Shown piece after piece: positions 25,430 through 39,400 of a stretch of DNA of 64,000 nt; the stretch's first letter is position 1, and each line of letters begins with the position of its first letter. The translations under genes were made by a program, and so were the position numbers. Under the pieces are notes generated by a model, which did not search any database, was not told the origin of the DNA, and saw nothing but the letters and a program-made list of their open reading frames with translations. This DNA is from Bolinopsis microptera (Eukaryota; Ctenophora; Tentaculata; Lobata; Bolinopsidae). The stretch spans positions 4,543,675-4,607,674 of the forward strand of contig NC_087078.1 in assembly GCF_026151205.1 (NCBI RefSeq), in the 5' to 3' direction.

Positions 25430-27130
25430 GGCAAGTTTCCATAAACGATATTTTATGATCGGCGCCGATAATCGCTTATTGAGCGCTTTTTCGGCGCTTT
25501 TTTTTTTAAAAACCGTTTACAATCGCTTTTTTTACGATTATAAACGGTTCAAAAAAAATCGCTTATAATCGACTATAATTGATGTCATAATTCAAAAAAG
25601 CGCTTTTTTGAATTTAAAAGCGCTTATAAGCGCTTTTAAGCGCTTACTAGCGTCGCTGAGCGATTTGAAAGCGGTTTTCCAGTAGGATTGGCGCCAAAAA
25701 CGGGTGGATAAGCGGTTGGCCGGATAAGCGATTCGTAGGCGCTTTTTTGAACCATTTATAAGCGATTATAAGCGCTTATAATCGGGGTGCAATTTAGCTG
25801 TTTGTAAAGCGCAAATAAAGCGCTTATAAGCGCTTTTTAAATTGAGTCAGGAAAACGCTATATTACACCTTATAACCGCTTATAATCGATTATAAGCGTT
25901 TTTTTAGAAATCGCTTATTACGGCTAATTCATCGCTATTTTACCGCTTTTCCTATCATCCATGGCCAGGTGAGCAGGAATTAAAAAGCGCTTATAAGCGC
26001 TTTTTCAATGCTGCCCCTTACCTGGTCGGAACGGGGTAGTGCCCGGAATTAAAAAGCGCTTATAAACGATTTCTCAATTCTCTTCAACCTGGTCGGAACT
26101 GGAGAGTGCCCACTTGCATGTGCTTTTCTGAGCAACTTGGGGTGCACCGGCAGAGTCAGGATTTAAAAGCGCTTATAGGCGCTTATGATTGCTTTTCTAC
26201 CGCTTTTCCCATCACCCATGGCCTGGTTGGCAAGAATTATAAAGCGCTTATAAGCGTTTTTTCAATGCTGCCCCTAACCTGGTCGGAACGGGGGAGTGCC
26301 TGGAATTAATAAGCGCTTATAAGCGATTTCTCAATTCCCCTTAACCTGGTCGGAACTAGAAATCAGAGTGCCCGCTTATTAGTGCTTTTCTGTGCAACCT
26401 GGGGTGCACCGGCAGAGTCGGGATTTAAAAGCGCTTATAGGCGCTTATGATCGCTTTTCTACCGCTTTTCCCATTACCCATGGCCTGGTTGGCAAGAATT
26501 ATAAGCGCTTTTTCAATGCTACCCCTAACCTGGTCGGAACGGGGGAGTGCCTGGAATTAATAAGCGCTTATAAGCGATTTCTGAATTCCCCTTAACCTGG
26601 TCGGAACTGGAAATCAGAGTGCCCGCTTATAAGTTCTTTTCTGTGCAACCTGGGGTGCACCGGCAGAGTCAGGATTTAAAAGCGCTTATAGGCGCTTATG
26701 ATCACTTTTCTACCGCTTTTCCTATCGCCCATGGCCTGGTTGGCAGGAATTAGAAAGCGCTTATAAGAGCTTTTTCAATGCTGCCACTAACCTGGTCGCA
26801 ACGGGGGAGTGCCCGGAATTAAAAGGCGCTTATAAGCACTTTTTCAATGCTGCCCCTAACCTGGTCGGAACGGGGGAGTGCCCGGAATTTAAAAGCGCTT
26901 ATAGTTATAAGCGATTTCTCAATTCCCTTCAACCTGGTCGGAACTGGAGAGTGCCCACTCGTATGTGCTTTTCTGAGCAAACTGGGGTGCACCGGCAGAG
27001 TCAGGATTTAAAAGCGCTTATAGGCGCTTATGATCGCTTATCTACCGCTTTTCCCATCACCCATGGGCTGGTTGGCAGGAATTAGAAAGCGCTTATAAGC
27101 GCTTTTTTAATGCTGCCCCTAAGGATTTGG
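25430..27130 (+). repeat. left arm of the palindromic element
   Basis: Inverted relative to 29,630-31,253. The outer 600 bases are dense in GCGCTTATAAGCGC and related palindromes; the inner part is four or so tandem copies of the subrepeat. Short open frames in it are translations of the repeat. Confidence 0.85.
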
Positions 27131-28165
27131 AAAGCGGTTATAAGCGATAACAATCACTTTTTATTGCTGGTTTTTACCGATTTATCTATCATTTATCAAC
27201 ATGGATTTAAACATAGTTGTTTGACTGGCGATCTAGAAGCCAAGCAAGAAGGCTAAGTTCACGGCGCGGCAAAGTTCTCCGACAATAATTGTCAGAAATT
27301 GTAAAGCGCTTGCAAGCGTTTATTTATATGTTGTTAATGGTGGTGGTTGTCCTGGTGGCGGTCGATGCGCGCTGCGCGTGCGTCATCAGCATAGTTGTTA
27401 AGTCCGTCGAAGAAATGCGAAAAGTTCGTCCAGTTCGGCACCTTTTAAAAATTCGTGAAAATTCGTGAAAATTCGTTGCGTAAATTTTCTTGGCATATGT
27501 TTTGATTTTATAATGAATGGCTTAGGTGCGATCACTATTACACTTGTAAACAAGTGCGCTGTATACAATATTGTATAGCGTGTACGCCGTGTACAATTTG
27601 TGGTGAGCAAAATTTAGAAAATTGGTATTTCAATTGTCCAGTGATCTGAATTTTGGGAGGTCATTAAAAATTCGGTTAAAGTTCGTCTATTTCGTTAAAA
27701 AATTCGTCCAGTTCGGCACCTTTTAAAAGTTCGTCCAGGACGTCCGTAACAACTATGGTCATCAGTGATCAGTCATACACACTTCACATTCAGAACTTGC
27801 AAAAGAAAAATATAGTATATGAAATTAAATTATTGCGCTGGGCCACGCTCAGTCTGTCAACGAGTATGACAGGCCTGTTTATGTCATTCCAAGGAATCTC
27901 GAGTCGGGCTGAGCGAATCACGACGTCTGAAAAAAGTGCGGTGCTCATTGAAAGTTAGTGTGTGCGTGACCAGCATTCACGTACTTGTTCATAATCAATC
28001 GTGGACATAAAAACAAGTGCACGCTGAGTACCAATACTAATAGGAAAAAAGTAATGTATATATACGCTAGTAAAGCCGTGCGCGTGCAGGCGTGCTGAGA
28101 TAGCTTGTAAAATTTGGTTATTAGATAGTAAAACTGCAACAAATAAACCGCGCCAGCTTGCGCGT

Positions 28166-29630
28166 TTGAATCGCTCCTACGAAATCGCTCGCCCAAATTT
28201 CAAGAAAATTATTGTGAAAAGGCCTTTGGGTATGACATTGATCTAACTCGGTGTAACTGTATTTTTTGGACGCTGATCCCGAATCACCCGCCATGACGTA
28301 GGGTAAAAATATTTCCCTGGAGAGTTACATGGGCAAAAACCGTTTTAGTCACGTGACAGGCTAGTAAAACATGATTTCGATTGTTTAGGGCTCATGTTAG
28401 GGTTTGGGTTAAGGTACGCGGGTTATGGATAGCTTTGGGGTTATGGTTGGGATTAGGGTGATACTCGTAATATATTTGTTTCAAATATTAGGACCGTCGA
28501 CGATTGACGGATGTTACTCGTCTAAATTTCTTCGAAGTAGCACGCGCCGCTTTCTTCTCGATGGCAAGTGCTACGAAGTAGCGCGCGCCGGGCCAGATCA
28601 TTAACAATGGTCAACGTCGACGAGTCTTGTCATACGTTGTATGACCCGCCGCGCACGAAGTGCGCGGCTCCCCCTGTAGCGTCGAAGAAACGACCGTGGG
28701 GGTCACCACGTGATACAAGACGAGTCCAACTCGGCGCGCGTCCTGGTAGGTTATTAACCTACAAGGACGCTTCAATTCCGAATCAACCCTCATGGCTGTA
28801 TTATATATAGTTATAACCATAAGTTTGTGTGTTTATAACCATACAAGACGTATTTATACCATGCAAAACGTATTTATAAGCATGCAAGACACTTAATTGT
28901 CGCCGGTCTAATTGCTTATATTTGTAATAAATATTTTAAGAGTATCACTTGACCATTGCATGTTACATGTTACTGGTCTGGCCCGACAAGCGGCGCGCGC
29001 TACTTTAGACGAGTAACATCCGTCAATTAAGAGTATCACCTGTTAACCATGGGTATTGGGTCTATTTGTATCATTCAGGTCGCGTCGTGACATAGTCATA
29101 AGTAAATTAAACAATTGCGCGGTAATTGGCGAGGCCCAGTCTAGTGGTGAATTTTTACCAAACTAGCGAAGCGCAATGTTGAATGTGATTGCGAGAATTG
29201 ACGGGTAACACTCGTAAAATATTTGTTCCATATAATTATATTGGAGTCCAACTCGGCTTTTACTAATTCACTCGCCCAAAAATTTCACGTGACTTTGGTT
29301 TTTATGGTTTTGCAGCCGTACAAAACGGTTTTACATAAATCCTAATCCCAACCCTAACCCTAACCATAACCCCGAAGTTAACCATAACCCTTACCACAAG
29401 CCTAACCCTAACCCGGGCCCTAAACAATCGAATTCGTATTTTACTAGCCTGTCACGTGACCAAAACGGTTTTTTGCCCATAACTCTCCAGGGAAGCATTT
29501 TAACCCTACGTCATGGGGGGGGGTGATTCGGAATCAGCGTCCAAAAATACACCGATCTAGATCACTTTCATGCCCCAAAGGGCCTTTTCACAAGAATTTC
29601 CTTAAAATTTGGGCGAGCGATTTAGTAGAA
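28166..29630. repeat. inner inverted-repeat element inside the palindromic element
   Basis: 28,166-28,460 and 29,337-29,630 are inverted copies of each other. Shared landmarks are ATCGCTCGCCCAAATTT, GTCACGTGACAGGCTAGTAAAA and a degenerate telomere-like GGGTTAGGGTTTGGGTT tract. The pair is centred near 28,900, not on the outer centre (28,342), so it looks like a separate nested insertion. Between the arms are copies of the 16-18 kb repeat family (GTCATACGTTGTATGACCCG near 28,627; GTCCAACTCGGCGCGCGTCC near 28,725). Confidence 0.7.
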
Positions 29631-31253
29631 GCGGTAGAAAAGCGATCATAAGCGCCTATAAGCGCTTTTAAATCCTGATTCTGCCGGTGACCCCAGGTTG
29701 CACAGAAAAGCACTTATAACTATAAGCAGGCACACTGATGACCAGTTCTGACCAGGTTAAGGGGAATTGAGAAATCGCTTATAAGCGCAGCATTTAAAAA
29801 GCGCTAATGAGCGCTTTTTAATTCCGGGCACTCCCCCGTTCCGACCAGGTTATTGGCAGCATTGAAAAAGCGCTTATAAGCGCTTTCTAATTCTTGCCAA
29901 CCAGGCCATGGGTGATAGGAAAAGCGGTAGAAAAGCGATCATAAGCGCTTTTAAATCCTGACTCTGCCGTGTACCCCAGGTTGCTCAGAAAAGCACTTAT
30001 AAGCGGGCACTCTGATTTCCAGTTCCGACCAGGTTAGGGGCAGCATTTAAAAAGCGCTTATGAGCGTTTTTTAATTCCGGGCACTCCCCCGTTCCGACCA
30101 ATTTAGTGGCAGCATTGAAAAAGCGCTTATAAGCGCTTTCTAATTCCTGCCAACCAGGGGTGATACGAAAAGCGGTAGAAAAGCGATCATAAGCGCTTTT
30201 AAATCCTGACTCTGCCGGTGCACCCCAGGTTGCTCAGAAAAGCACTTATTAGCGGGCACTCTGATTTCCAGTTCCGACCAGGTTAGGGGCAGCATTTAAA
30301 AAGCGCTTAAGAGCGCTTTTTAATTCCGGGCACTCCCCTGTTCCGACCAAGTTAGTGGCAGCATTGAAAAAGCGCTTATAAGCGCTTTTTAATCCCGGGC
30401 ACTCCCCCGTTCCGACCAGGTTAGGGGCAGCATTGAAAAAACGTTTATAAGCGCTTTATAATTCTTGCCAACCAGGCCATGGGTGATAGGAAAAGCGGTA
30501 GATAAGCGATCATAAGCGCTTTTAAATCCTGACTCTGCCGGTGCACCCCAGGTTGCTCAGAAAAGCACATGCAAGTTCCAACCAGGTTAAGGGGAATTGA
30601 GAAATCGCTTATAAGCGCTTTTAAACTCCGGGCACTACCCCGTTCCGACCAGGTTAGGGGCAGCATTGAAAAAGCGCTTATAAGCGATTTTTAATTCCTG
30701 CTCACCTGGCCATGGATGATAGGAAAAGCGGTAAAAGCGGTGAAATAGCGATGAATTAGCCGTAATAAGCGATTTCTAAAAAAACGCTTATAATCGATTA
30801 TAAGCGGTTATAAGGTGTAATATAGCGTTTTCCTGACTCAATTTAAAAAGCGCTTATAAGCGCTTTATTTGCGCTTTACAAACAGCTAAATTGCACCCCG
30901 ATTATAAGCGCTTATAATCGCTTATAAATGGTTCAAAAAAGCGCCTACGAATCGCTTATCCGGCCAACCGCTTATCCACCCGTTTTTGGCGCCAATCCTA
31001 CTGGAAAACCGCTTTCAAATCGCTCAGCGACGCTAGTAAGCGCTTAAAAGCGCTTATAAGCGCTTTTAAATTCAAAAAAGCGCTTTTTTGAATTATGACA
31101 TCAATTATAGTCGATTATAAGCGATTTTTTTTGAACCGTTTATAATCGTAAAAAAAGCGATTGTAAACGGTTTTAAAAAAAAAAAGCGCCGAAAAAGCGC
31201 TCAATAAGCGATTATCGGCGCCGATCATAAAATATCGTTTATGGAAACTTGCC
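29630..31253 (-). repeat. right arm of the palindromic element
   Basis: Reverse-complement of the left arm. Subrepeat number and order differ slightly from the left arm, so the arms are not a single recent copy of each other throughout. Confidence 0.85.
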
Positions 31254-31261
31254 ATAAAATT

Positions 31262-32521
31262 GATATAATAAATGTTTTTAATATCCTATTGAGGCACATG
31301 CCACCCCATCACGGGTTTACTACTACTACTACTACTAACCCGATTCATGTAATAGATCATTGCCCGTACTACTGATCGATTATACTGTAACATGAGATTT
31401 GAATTAGTCAAAGTTTTCTTAAATATTTGATTCATTAGGCGCGCTAAATTTCCTAAATGCGCGATAATGGCCTGTATGACAAACTTCTGCATTTTCTTTG
31501 TTTCGCATATTTGCTCAGCTTTTGTTATGTCTGGCTCATTGTATTGATAGATTATATTTAGTTGACGTTTCCTCGCTGAATTTTATCCTTAATATTTTAC
31601 TTTTTATCCGATACAAAATTAAATAAAGAATAAGAGGAAAACGCCATATATAAATTAACCCTGAGAAAAGGGAATTGGATGTAAGTACGGACCAAACTGC
31701 ATCGCCTCCTCCCTGCGCATGCCCCTGAACCGTCAACTGGTGAATAAAGAGGCCGAGATAGGTCAAAGTTGATAAAAAGGACCAAAAGGATTTAGAAAAC
31801 TGAAGATTTATTAAGAACTTGAAAACAAAACCGATTACACCTTCTTAATTAAGTATTACAAAATAAAGCCTAATGACCACGCTGCCCAATATTGTTATCT
31901 TCAGATTATAAGTAGATACCATCCTGTGTCCAGCAAGTCTACACTAGTAGTACACACTATTACATTCATTTTGTTATACAGATTGAAGAGACTTTGTTTT
32001 GAGAGTAACAAATAGCCATCTAACATGCAAAACAAATTAAATAAAACATAATAAATAACACTCGTGCACACTAGTACAGCACGTTAGTAAGAACGCTCTG
32101 TTGATAAAAATACTTCAAACTTAGTATCTTCTCTGCTATTCTTAATTTTATTTAAATCGAATCATCACTGTTATTTGATATCGTAACTAGATTAAATTAC
32201 TTTTAATTAAACTTGATTACTGTTTCCTTGCTAAGTTACTAGTAACTGTCACGTTAGTATCAGTTAAGATGTATCATTGTTTCTGTGTTTCTAAGAATGA
32301 GTGGAATGTGAAACATTACCCTTCCCAGACGGATCATTGCTCGTTGTCATGGTATCACACCCTACCCTACCCTAATACGATCCTCTAGTTCCTAGTTATT
32401 CTGTATTAGTTCCTACTTTTTCTGTATTAGATTATCATATTTGTGATTATTTATTATTGAGATGCTAGATTAGTCGTACGTTTCGCTCTGCATTTTGTTC
32501 AACTGGTTACCTTGTTCACCA
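31262..32521. other. no gene recognised
   Basis: AT-rich sequence after the right target duplication. It contains a short (TAC)n run near 31,320. No exon with supported splice sites was found. Confidence 0.4.
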
Positions 32522-32575
32522 ATGAAGTTTTCTTCGACTCTTGGTTGTTTTGGCAAAGGAAATCCACATAAGAAG
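32522..32575 (+). CDS. possible small alternative first exon
   Basis: ATG plus 17 codons (MKFSSTLGCFGKGNPHKK) ending AAG|GTTGGT in phase 0, the phase needed for the exon at 35,926. It begins with the same MKF as the exon at 35,155. The size is too small for a confident call. Confidence 0.2.
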
Positions 32576-32828
32576 GTTGGTTTATCACGTACACAATACT
32601 ACATTACCTACATCACCTACATTACCTACCTTACCAGTACTCGTACCCACAAGACTTGATGTTGTAGTTTACTGCAGAGCCTAAGTTCAGTGTCCTTACT
32701 CCTTACACTACAACTTTGTTAACCACCTGTTGTATTGCTGTAGTATACGTATATTAGCCTTACACGCTGCCAGATTCTAATATCAGTCTAACAGCTTTCA
32801 CGTGTCCACCTGTTATCTGTTCAATTAA

Positions 32829-33005
32829 AGGCCACTATAGGCCACTACAGGCCCCAACAGGCCCCTACAGGCCACTACAGGCCCCTACAGGCCCCTACAG
32901 AACCCTACAGAACCCTACAGGCCACTACAGGCCACTACAGGCCCCTACAGAACCCTACAGAACCCTACAGGCCACTACAGGCCCCTACAGAGTACAGGCC
33001 ACTGT
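32829..33005. repeat. 10-bp minisatellite (AGGCCACTAC / AGGCCCCTAC)
   Basis: Decamer repeats with interspersed AGAACCCTAC units. A related array resumes at 33,555-33,770, so a segment of about 550 bp (33,006-33,554) interrupts or separates the two. Confidence 0.9.
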
Positions 33006-33554
33006 AAAGAAGTATCTTCTCAGCCCCTCTCTTAAGGTTAAAATTCAAAGCCAGGTTAAATTTTGAAAAAGTTCAAGTGAAAAGATTAACCTGAAGGAAA
33101 TTTAACTTGAAAGAGGTTAATTTAACCTGTTTGGAAGTCCCAGAGAGCAATAAAATTGATCATTTTGCCCCAAATTTTCGGCCTTCCAATGATCATCCGT
33201 GGCGCCTCTTCGGCCTCAAGGAGGATATTTTACAAGGGTTTTAGGGCACCAGCCACCATATCTCAAAAAATCTCCGTCTCTGACGATTTTGCCCCTCCGC
33301 CCTTGCGGTCTCTAGGTGATTGTCATTTGGGTGGACACCTTGCCATTTTGCTCCGAACACAATATGACATGTCCGTCACAGGAAGCATACGGAGAAACCC
33401 TCAGAGAATTAATAATAACTCAATCTGATGTTGGAAAAACCTTTTTAAAATTCAGCGGTAATAATCTCTCGCAAAAAAAAGCCAGGTTAAAAAGATGTCA
33501 GCTTAATATGTTAATGTGTCACTTATTACCTATGCCCCTAGAGCCCCCCCCTAC
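33006..33554. other. unique segment between two related decamer arrays
   Basis: Includes open frames of up to 90 codons on the plus strand (33,156-33,428; 33,316-33,576) with no recognisable domain. Repeated AGGTTAA motifs occur at its left end. It could be an insertion into one array or the ancestral sequence between two. Confidence 0.4.
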
Positions 33555-33770
33555 ATGCCCCGCTAAAGGACCTTGAAGGCCCCTCAAGGCCACTACAGGC
33601 CCCTAAAGGCACCTACATGCCCCGCTAAAGGCCACTAGAGGCCCCTAAAGGCCCCTATATGCCCCGCTAAAGGACCCAAAGGCCCCTAAAGGACCCTACA
33701 GGCCCCTAAAGGCCCCTACAAGCCACTAAAGGCCACTACAGGCCCCCAAAGGCCCCTAAAGGCCTCTGCT
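33555..33770. repeat. decamer minisatellite, second array
   Basis: Units such as AGGCCCCTAA and AGGCCACTAC, more diverged than the first array. Confidence 0.85.
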
Positions 33771-34398
33771 CTGAGCACCATGGTCCTGTATCCTAGTTTA
33801 ACAATGAAATAGCACTACTAAACAGACACTAAATGCTCAGTGCTACCTTACAATAGTTAGTTAATGATTAGAGCGCCAGGCTTACACATTACACATCATA
33901 CTGCACTCAAACTATCCTTCAATCTGAATTCTGGGCACTTCAACAAGCTCTACATATGGGAATTTGTACAGTATTTTACCTAAAATCTTGCAATATTCTT
34001 TTAATCTCTTTACAATAAATCGTCCTATCTCATTAATATTAACAAAGGTAATTATAAAGGGGCACTGGTCCCCCTGCTATCTACATAATCACGCACTACC
34101 CACAGTGTACAGTGTATAACGTTATATAGTGCACACTGCCCGGCTATTTATATCATTACTCTCATGAGTTGTGAGATTCGTGTTTATCTTTCTGTCTTCT
34201 TTCTGTGTGTTTCATCAGTTACAGCTTGTTGGGAGATATCACACAACTAGTAGTGTGAAGGTAGTACTACGCTACATATCAGGATTTCAGACTGATTATT
34301 ACCCTGTTTAGTGTATACCTGGAGTCTTCACTACTAGTGTGTATAAAACACTCAATTAGAGTAGTTGTCGGAGGTCGGGAGGTGGTCTCCATTGTTAA

Positions 34399-35030
34399 CT
34401 GCACCCCACAGAGCACCCTACTTAAGGAGGAACTGCTGCACCCCACAGAGCACCCTACTTAAGGAGGAACTGCTGCACCCCACAGAGCACCCCACTTAAG
34501 GAGGAACTGCTGCACCCCACAGAGCACCCCACTTAAGGAGGAACTGCTGCACCCCACAGAGCACCCCACTTAAGGAGGAACTGCTGCACCCCACAGAGCA
34601 CCCCACTTAAGGAGGAACTGCTGCACCCCACAGAGCACCCCACTTAAGGAGGAACTGCTGCACCCCACAGAGCACCCCACTTAAGGAGGAACTGCTGCAC
34701 CCCACAGAGCACCCCACTTAAGGAGGAACTGCTGCACCCCACAGAGCACCCCACTTAAGGAGGAACTGCTGCACCCCACAGAGCACCCCACTTAAGGAGG
34801 AACTGCTGCACCCCACAGAGCACCCCACTTAAGGAGGAACTGCTGCACCCCACAGAGCACCCCACTTAAGGAGGAACTGCTGCACCCCACAGAGCACCCC
34901 ACTTAAGGAGGAACTGCTGCACCCCACAGAGCACCCCACTTAAGGAGGAACTGCTGCACCCCACAGAGCACCCCACTTAAGGAGGAACTGCTGCACCCCA
35001 CAGAGCACCCCACTTAAGGAGGAACTGCTG
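34399..35030. repeat. 37-bp minisatellite, 17 nearly identical copies
   Basis: The unit starts CTGCACCCCACAGAGCACCC and continues ACTTAAGGAGGAACTG. Only the first two copies differ (CACCCTACTT for CACCCCACTT). The period is not a multiple of three and the unit contains TAA. It ends about 120 bases before the possible first exon at 35,155, so it may sit in a promoter or 5' UTR. Confidence 0.97.
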
Positions 35031-35154
35031 GAGTTGTTAAATAAATCAGATTAGTACTGTCGTGCTGAGTTAGTAACAATAGTAATACAGTGTTACACTA
35101 CACTACTACACTTCTAGGAGGGCTACTTCAGTTCAACAAAATGTATAAATTGTC

Positions 35155-35400
35155 ATGAAGTTTGGAATAAAAAAGAACAAAGAAGTGAAAAAGCAGCGAA
35201 GTAGTGAAATCACGGAACTGGTTAAAGACAATACTACTGATTCTAAAGACAATGAGAGGAAGAAAGAGAGAAAGAAGGATAAGATACAAGATCAGATCAT
35301 TGTAGAGGAGGGTAGCCGTGTAGCTTCTAGCCCGCTAAGTAAAGACGATTCTCCTGTGAGCAATGTTAGGAAGAATAAAGAAAAGAAGAAACTATTTAAG
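35155..35400 (+). CDS. probable first coding exon of a Lys-rich protein, candidate MTUS-like N-terminus
   Basis: ATG and 82 codons ending AAG|GTATAT in phase 0. The protein piece is highly charged: MKFGIKKNKEVKKQRSS, a long lysine/glutamate stretch (NERKKERKKDKIQDQ), then SSPLSKDDSPVSNV and KNKEKKKLF. The next exon, 35,926-35,962, begins in phase 0 after a good TTTCGTATTTCAG acceptor. No known domain is visible. Confidence 0.5.
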
Positions 35401-35925
35401 GTATATTATATTAGGACGCAGTGAAACTAGTTATAACATCCTCCATAGTCCATGTGTGATTATCTTAATTGAAACAGTGTTACTCGTACTGTACCGTGTG
35501 TATAATATAGGTAATAGTACTACTACTAGTGGTAAAACAGTAGTGGAGAGGGCAACTCTACTCCAGCCCTCATATAATCTTATATAATATTTATTCTTCT
35601 GTTCTATAACAGTACACCCAGGAGTAAGTTAAACAACAGTAAGGTACCACATACTCAGTACCAGTTCGGTGCCACCTAGTCACTAGTAAAACCTGCGGAG
35701 TTTGGGGGAATTTTGTAGTACATAATGAGGGGTGTTATATTCCGTTAATTAAATTTGTTACTTAAATTCTAACTAGCCAGTCACAGTGAACAGGATAATT
35801 ACAGCACTCTGAAGTCTAAATTAAATTTACTTAAATTCAGGTTCATACTCTTTGCAGTATTACTTTAGCAGGAGTTTACAATGGTTCAACAGCAACTATT
35901 TATCATTCACATTTTCGTATTTCAG

Positions 35926-35962
35926 TTAACGAAAGAAACGAAATCTAACCGTGTCACTAAGG
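35926..35962 (+). CDS. small internal exon (LTKETKSNRVTK)
   Basis: A 37-base exon between TATTTCAG and GGTGAGT. It starts in phase 0 and ends in phase 1. Phase 1 is what the exons at 50,250 (reading from CT before ATG) and 50,881 require, so it could connect the 5' exons to the coiled-coil gene, giving ...VTK-E-ALISERDEL. Inference from phase only. Confidence 0.4.
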
Positions 35963-36485
35963 GTGAGTACCACTTTTCTAACTTTCAATTGGAAACTGAA
36001 ATCTAAGTTAAGCTATTCTATTCTTTAGAGAGAGAGAGAGATGTGTAGAGATGTAAGGATTAGGAATGTATTCTATGATCTATTGGTGGGGTAAACCTGG
36101 GAAATACCTGAATGTTTGGACTGGTATCCTAGCAAACTCCCCTCTAACTTATGTGATATTATAATAAAACTACTTGGTGGTCGACTCTTGTTACTACTGA
36201 TTATGGTTTACTGCATTGTTACTACTGATTATGGTTTCTCAGTTAGTGTTATGTTTTGTTTAGAGATCTGTACGTTACTATTACTAGTAGTAGTTGTTTT
36301 AGATAAGTAGCTAGTTTCGATTTAAATGGAATGTTGCTTCAATTATATGAAATCTACGTATACTGCAGAAGGTAAGTTTTATTCTAATCAAATATTTATC
36401 AAATAAATTATGGGGATTATGTGAACCTGATTACTTACATAGTACTATACTATACTTACTAAACATCAGTATAGTAAGTATAGTA

Positions 36486-39400
36486 TTAGCAATACCAACT
36501 AGCACTTGCTTACTGAGTCACTAAGAATACAACTAGCACTTGCTAACTGAGTCACTAACAATACCAACTAGCACTTGCTAACTGAGTCACTAACAATACC
36601 AACTAGCACTTGCTAACTGAGCCACTAAGAATACAACTAGCACTTGCTAACTGAGCCACTAGCAATACCAATTAGCACTTGCTAACTGAGCCACTAAGAA
36701 TACAACTAGCACTTGCTAACTGAGCCACTAGCAATACCAATTAGCACTTGCTAACTGAGCCACTAGCAATACCAACTAGCACTTGCTAATTGAGCCACTA
36801 ACAATACCAACTAGCACTTGCTAACTGAGTCACTAACAATACCAACTAGCACTTGCTAACTGAGCCACTAAGAATACCAACTAGCACTTGCTAACTGAGC
36901 CACTAAGAATACAACTAGCACTTGCTAATTGAGCCACTAATAATACCAACTAGCACTTGCTAACTGAGCCACTAAGAATACAACTAGCACTTGCTAACTG
37001 AGCCACTAACAATACCAACTAGCACTTGCTAACTGAGTCACTAAGAATACAACTAGCACTTGCTAACTGAGTCACTAAGAATACAACTAGCTCTTGCTAA
37101 CTGAGCCACCAAGAAAACAATTAGAACTTGCTAACTGAGTCACTAAGAATACAACTAGCACTTGCTAACTGAGCCACTAAGAATACAACTAGCACTTGCT
37201 AACTGAGCCACTAACAATACCAACTAGCACTTGCTAACTGAGTCACTAAGAATACAACTAGCACTTGCTAACTGAGTCACTAAGAATACAACTAGCACTT
37301 GCTAACTGAGCCACTAAGAATACCAACTAGCACTTGCTAACTGAGCCACTAAGAATACCAACTAGCACTTGCTAACTGAGCCACTAAGAATACAACTAGC
37401 ACTTGCTAATTGAGCCACTAAGAATACAACTAGCACTTGCTAACTGAGTCACTAAGAATACAACTAGCAGTAGCACTTGCTAACTGAGCCACTTAGAATA
37501 CAACTAGCACTTGCTAACTGAGTCACTAAGAATACCAACTAGCACTTGCTAACTGAGTCACTAAGAATACCAACTAGCACTTGCTAACTGAGTCACTAAG
37601 AATACAACTAGCACTTGCTAACTGAGTCACTAAGAATACAACCAGCACTTGCTAACTGAGCCACTAAGAATACCAACTAGCACTTGCTAACTGAGCCACT
37701 AAGAATAAAACTAGAACTTGCTAACTGAGTCACTAAGAATACAACTAGCACTTGCTAACTGAGCCACTAAGAATACAACTAGCACTTGCTAACTGAGTCA
37801 CTAAGAATACAACTAGCACTTGCTAACTGAGCCACTAAGAATACAACTAGCACTTGCTAACTGAGTCACTAAGAATACCAACTAGCACTTACTAACTGAG
37901 TCACTAAGAATACCAACTAGCACTTGCTAACTGAGTCACTAAGAATACAACTAGCACTTGCTAACTGAGTCACTAAGAATACAACTAGCACTTGCTAACT
38001 GAGCCACTAAGAATACCAACTAGCACTTGCTAACTGAGCCACTAAGAATAAAACTAGAACTTGCTAACTGAGTCACTAAGAATACAACTAGCACTTGCTA
38101 ACTGAGCCACTAAGAATACAACTAGCACTTGCTAACTGAGTCACTAAGAATACAACTAGCACTTGCTAACTGAGCCACTAAGAATACAACTAGCACTTGC
38201 TAACTGAGCCACTAAGAATACAACTAGCACTTGCTAACTGAGCCACTAGCAATACAACTAGCACTTGCTAAGTGAGCCACTAACAATACAACTAGCACTT
38301 GCTAACTGAGCCACTAGCAATACCAACTACCACTTGCTAACTGAGCCACTAACACTACCAACTAGCACTTGCTAACTGAGCCACTAAGAATACAACTAGC
38401 ATTTGCTAAGTGAGCCACTAAGAATACAACTAGCACTTGCTAACTGAGCCACTAAGAATACAACTAGCACTTGCTAACTGAGTCACTAAGAATACAACTA
38501 GCAGTAGCACTTGCTAACTGAGCCACTAAGAATAAAACTAGAACTTGCTAACTGAGTCACTAAGAATACAACTAGCACTTGCTAACTGAGCCACTAAGAA
38601 TACAACTAGCACTTGCTAACTGAGTCACTAAGAATACAACTAGCACTTGCTAACTGAGTCACTAAGAATACAACTAGCACTTGCTAACTGAGCCACTAAT
38701 AATACCAACTAGCACTTGCTAACTGAGCCACTAAGAATACAACTAGCACTTGCTAACTGAGCCACTAACAATACCAACTAGCACTTGCTAACTGAGTCAC
38801 TAAGAATACAACTAGCACTTGCTAACTGAGTCACTTAGAATACAACTAGCTCTTGCTAACTGAGCCACTAAGAAAACAATTAGAACTTGCTAACTGAGTC
38901 ACTAAGAATACAACTAGCACTTGCTAACTGAGCCACTAAGAATACAACTAGCACTTGCTAACTGAGCCACTAACAATACCAACTAGCACTTGCTAACTGA
39001 GTCACTAAGAATACAACTAGCACTTGCTAACTGAGTCACTAAGAATACAACTAGCACTTGCTAACTGAGCCACTAAGAATACCAACTAGCACTTGCTAAC
39101 TGAGCCACTAAGAATACAACTAGCACTTGCTAATTGAGCCACTAAGAATAAAACTAGAACTTGCTAACTGAGTCACTAAGAATACAACTAGCAGTAGCAC
39201 TTGCTAACTGAGCCACTAAGAATACAACTAGCACTTGCTAACTGAGTCACTAAGAATACCAACTAGCACTTACTAACTGAGTCACTAAGAATACCAACTA
39301 GCACTTGCTAACTGAGTCACTAAGAATACAACTAGCACTTGCTAACTGAGTCACTAAGAATACAACTAGCACTTGCTAACTGAGCCACTAAGAATACCAA

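Larger units (their letters stand above)
25430..31253. mobile_element. 5.8 kb palindromic (foldback-type) element with composite long terminal inverted repeats
   Basis: The left end starts GGCAAGTTTCCATAAACGAT and the right end is its exact complement. The match continues for well over 1.5 kb on each side with small differences. ATAAAATT lies immediately outside both ends (25,422-25,429 and 31,254-31,261), an 8-bp target duplication. Each arm consists of tandem subrepeats of roughly 250-330 bp (spaced by GGTGCACCGGCAGAGTC at about 26,141, 26,403, 26,654, 26,986) and is packed with AAAGCGCTTATAAGCGC palindromes. No transposase or other convincing ORF lies inside, so it is non-autonomous. Long repeat-built arms recall FB/Galileo elements and an 8-bp duplication occurs with P and hAT superfamilies; assignment is open. 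Confidence 0.85.
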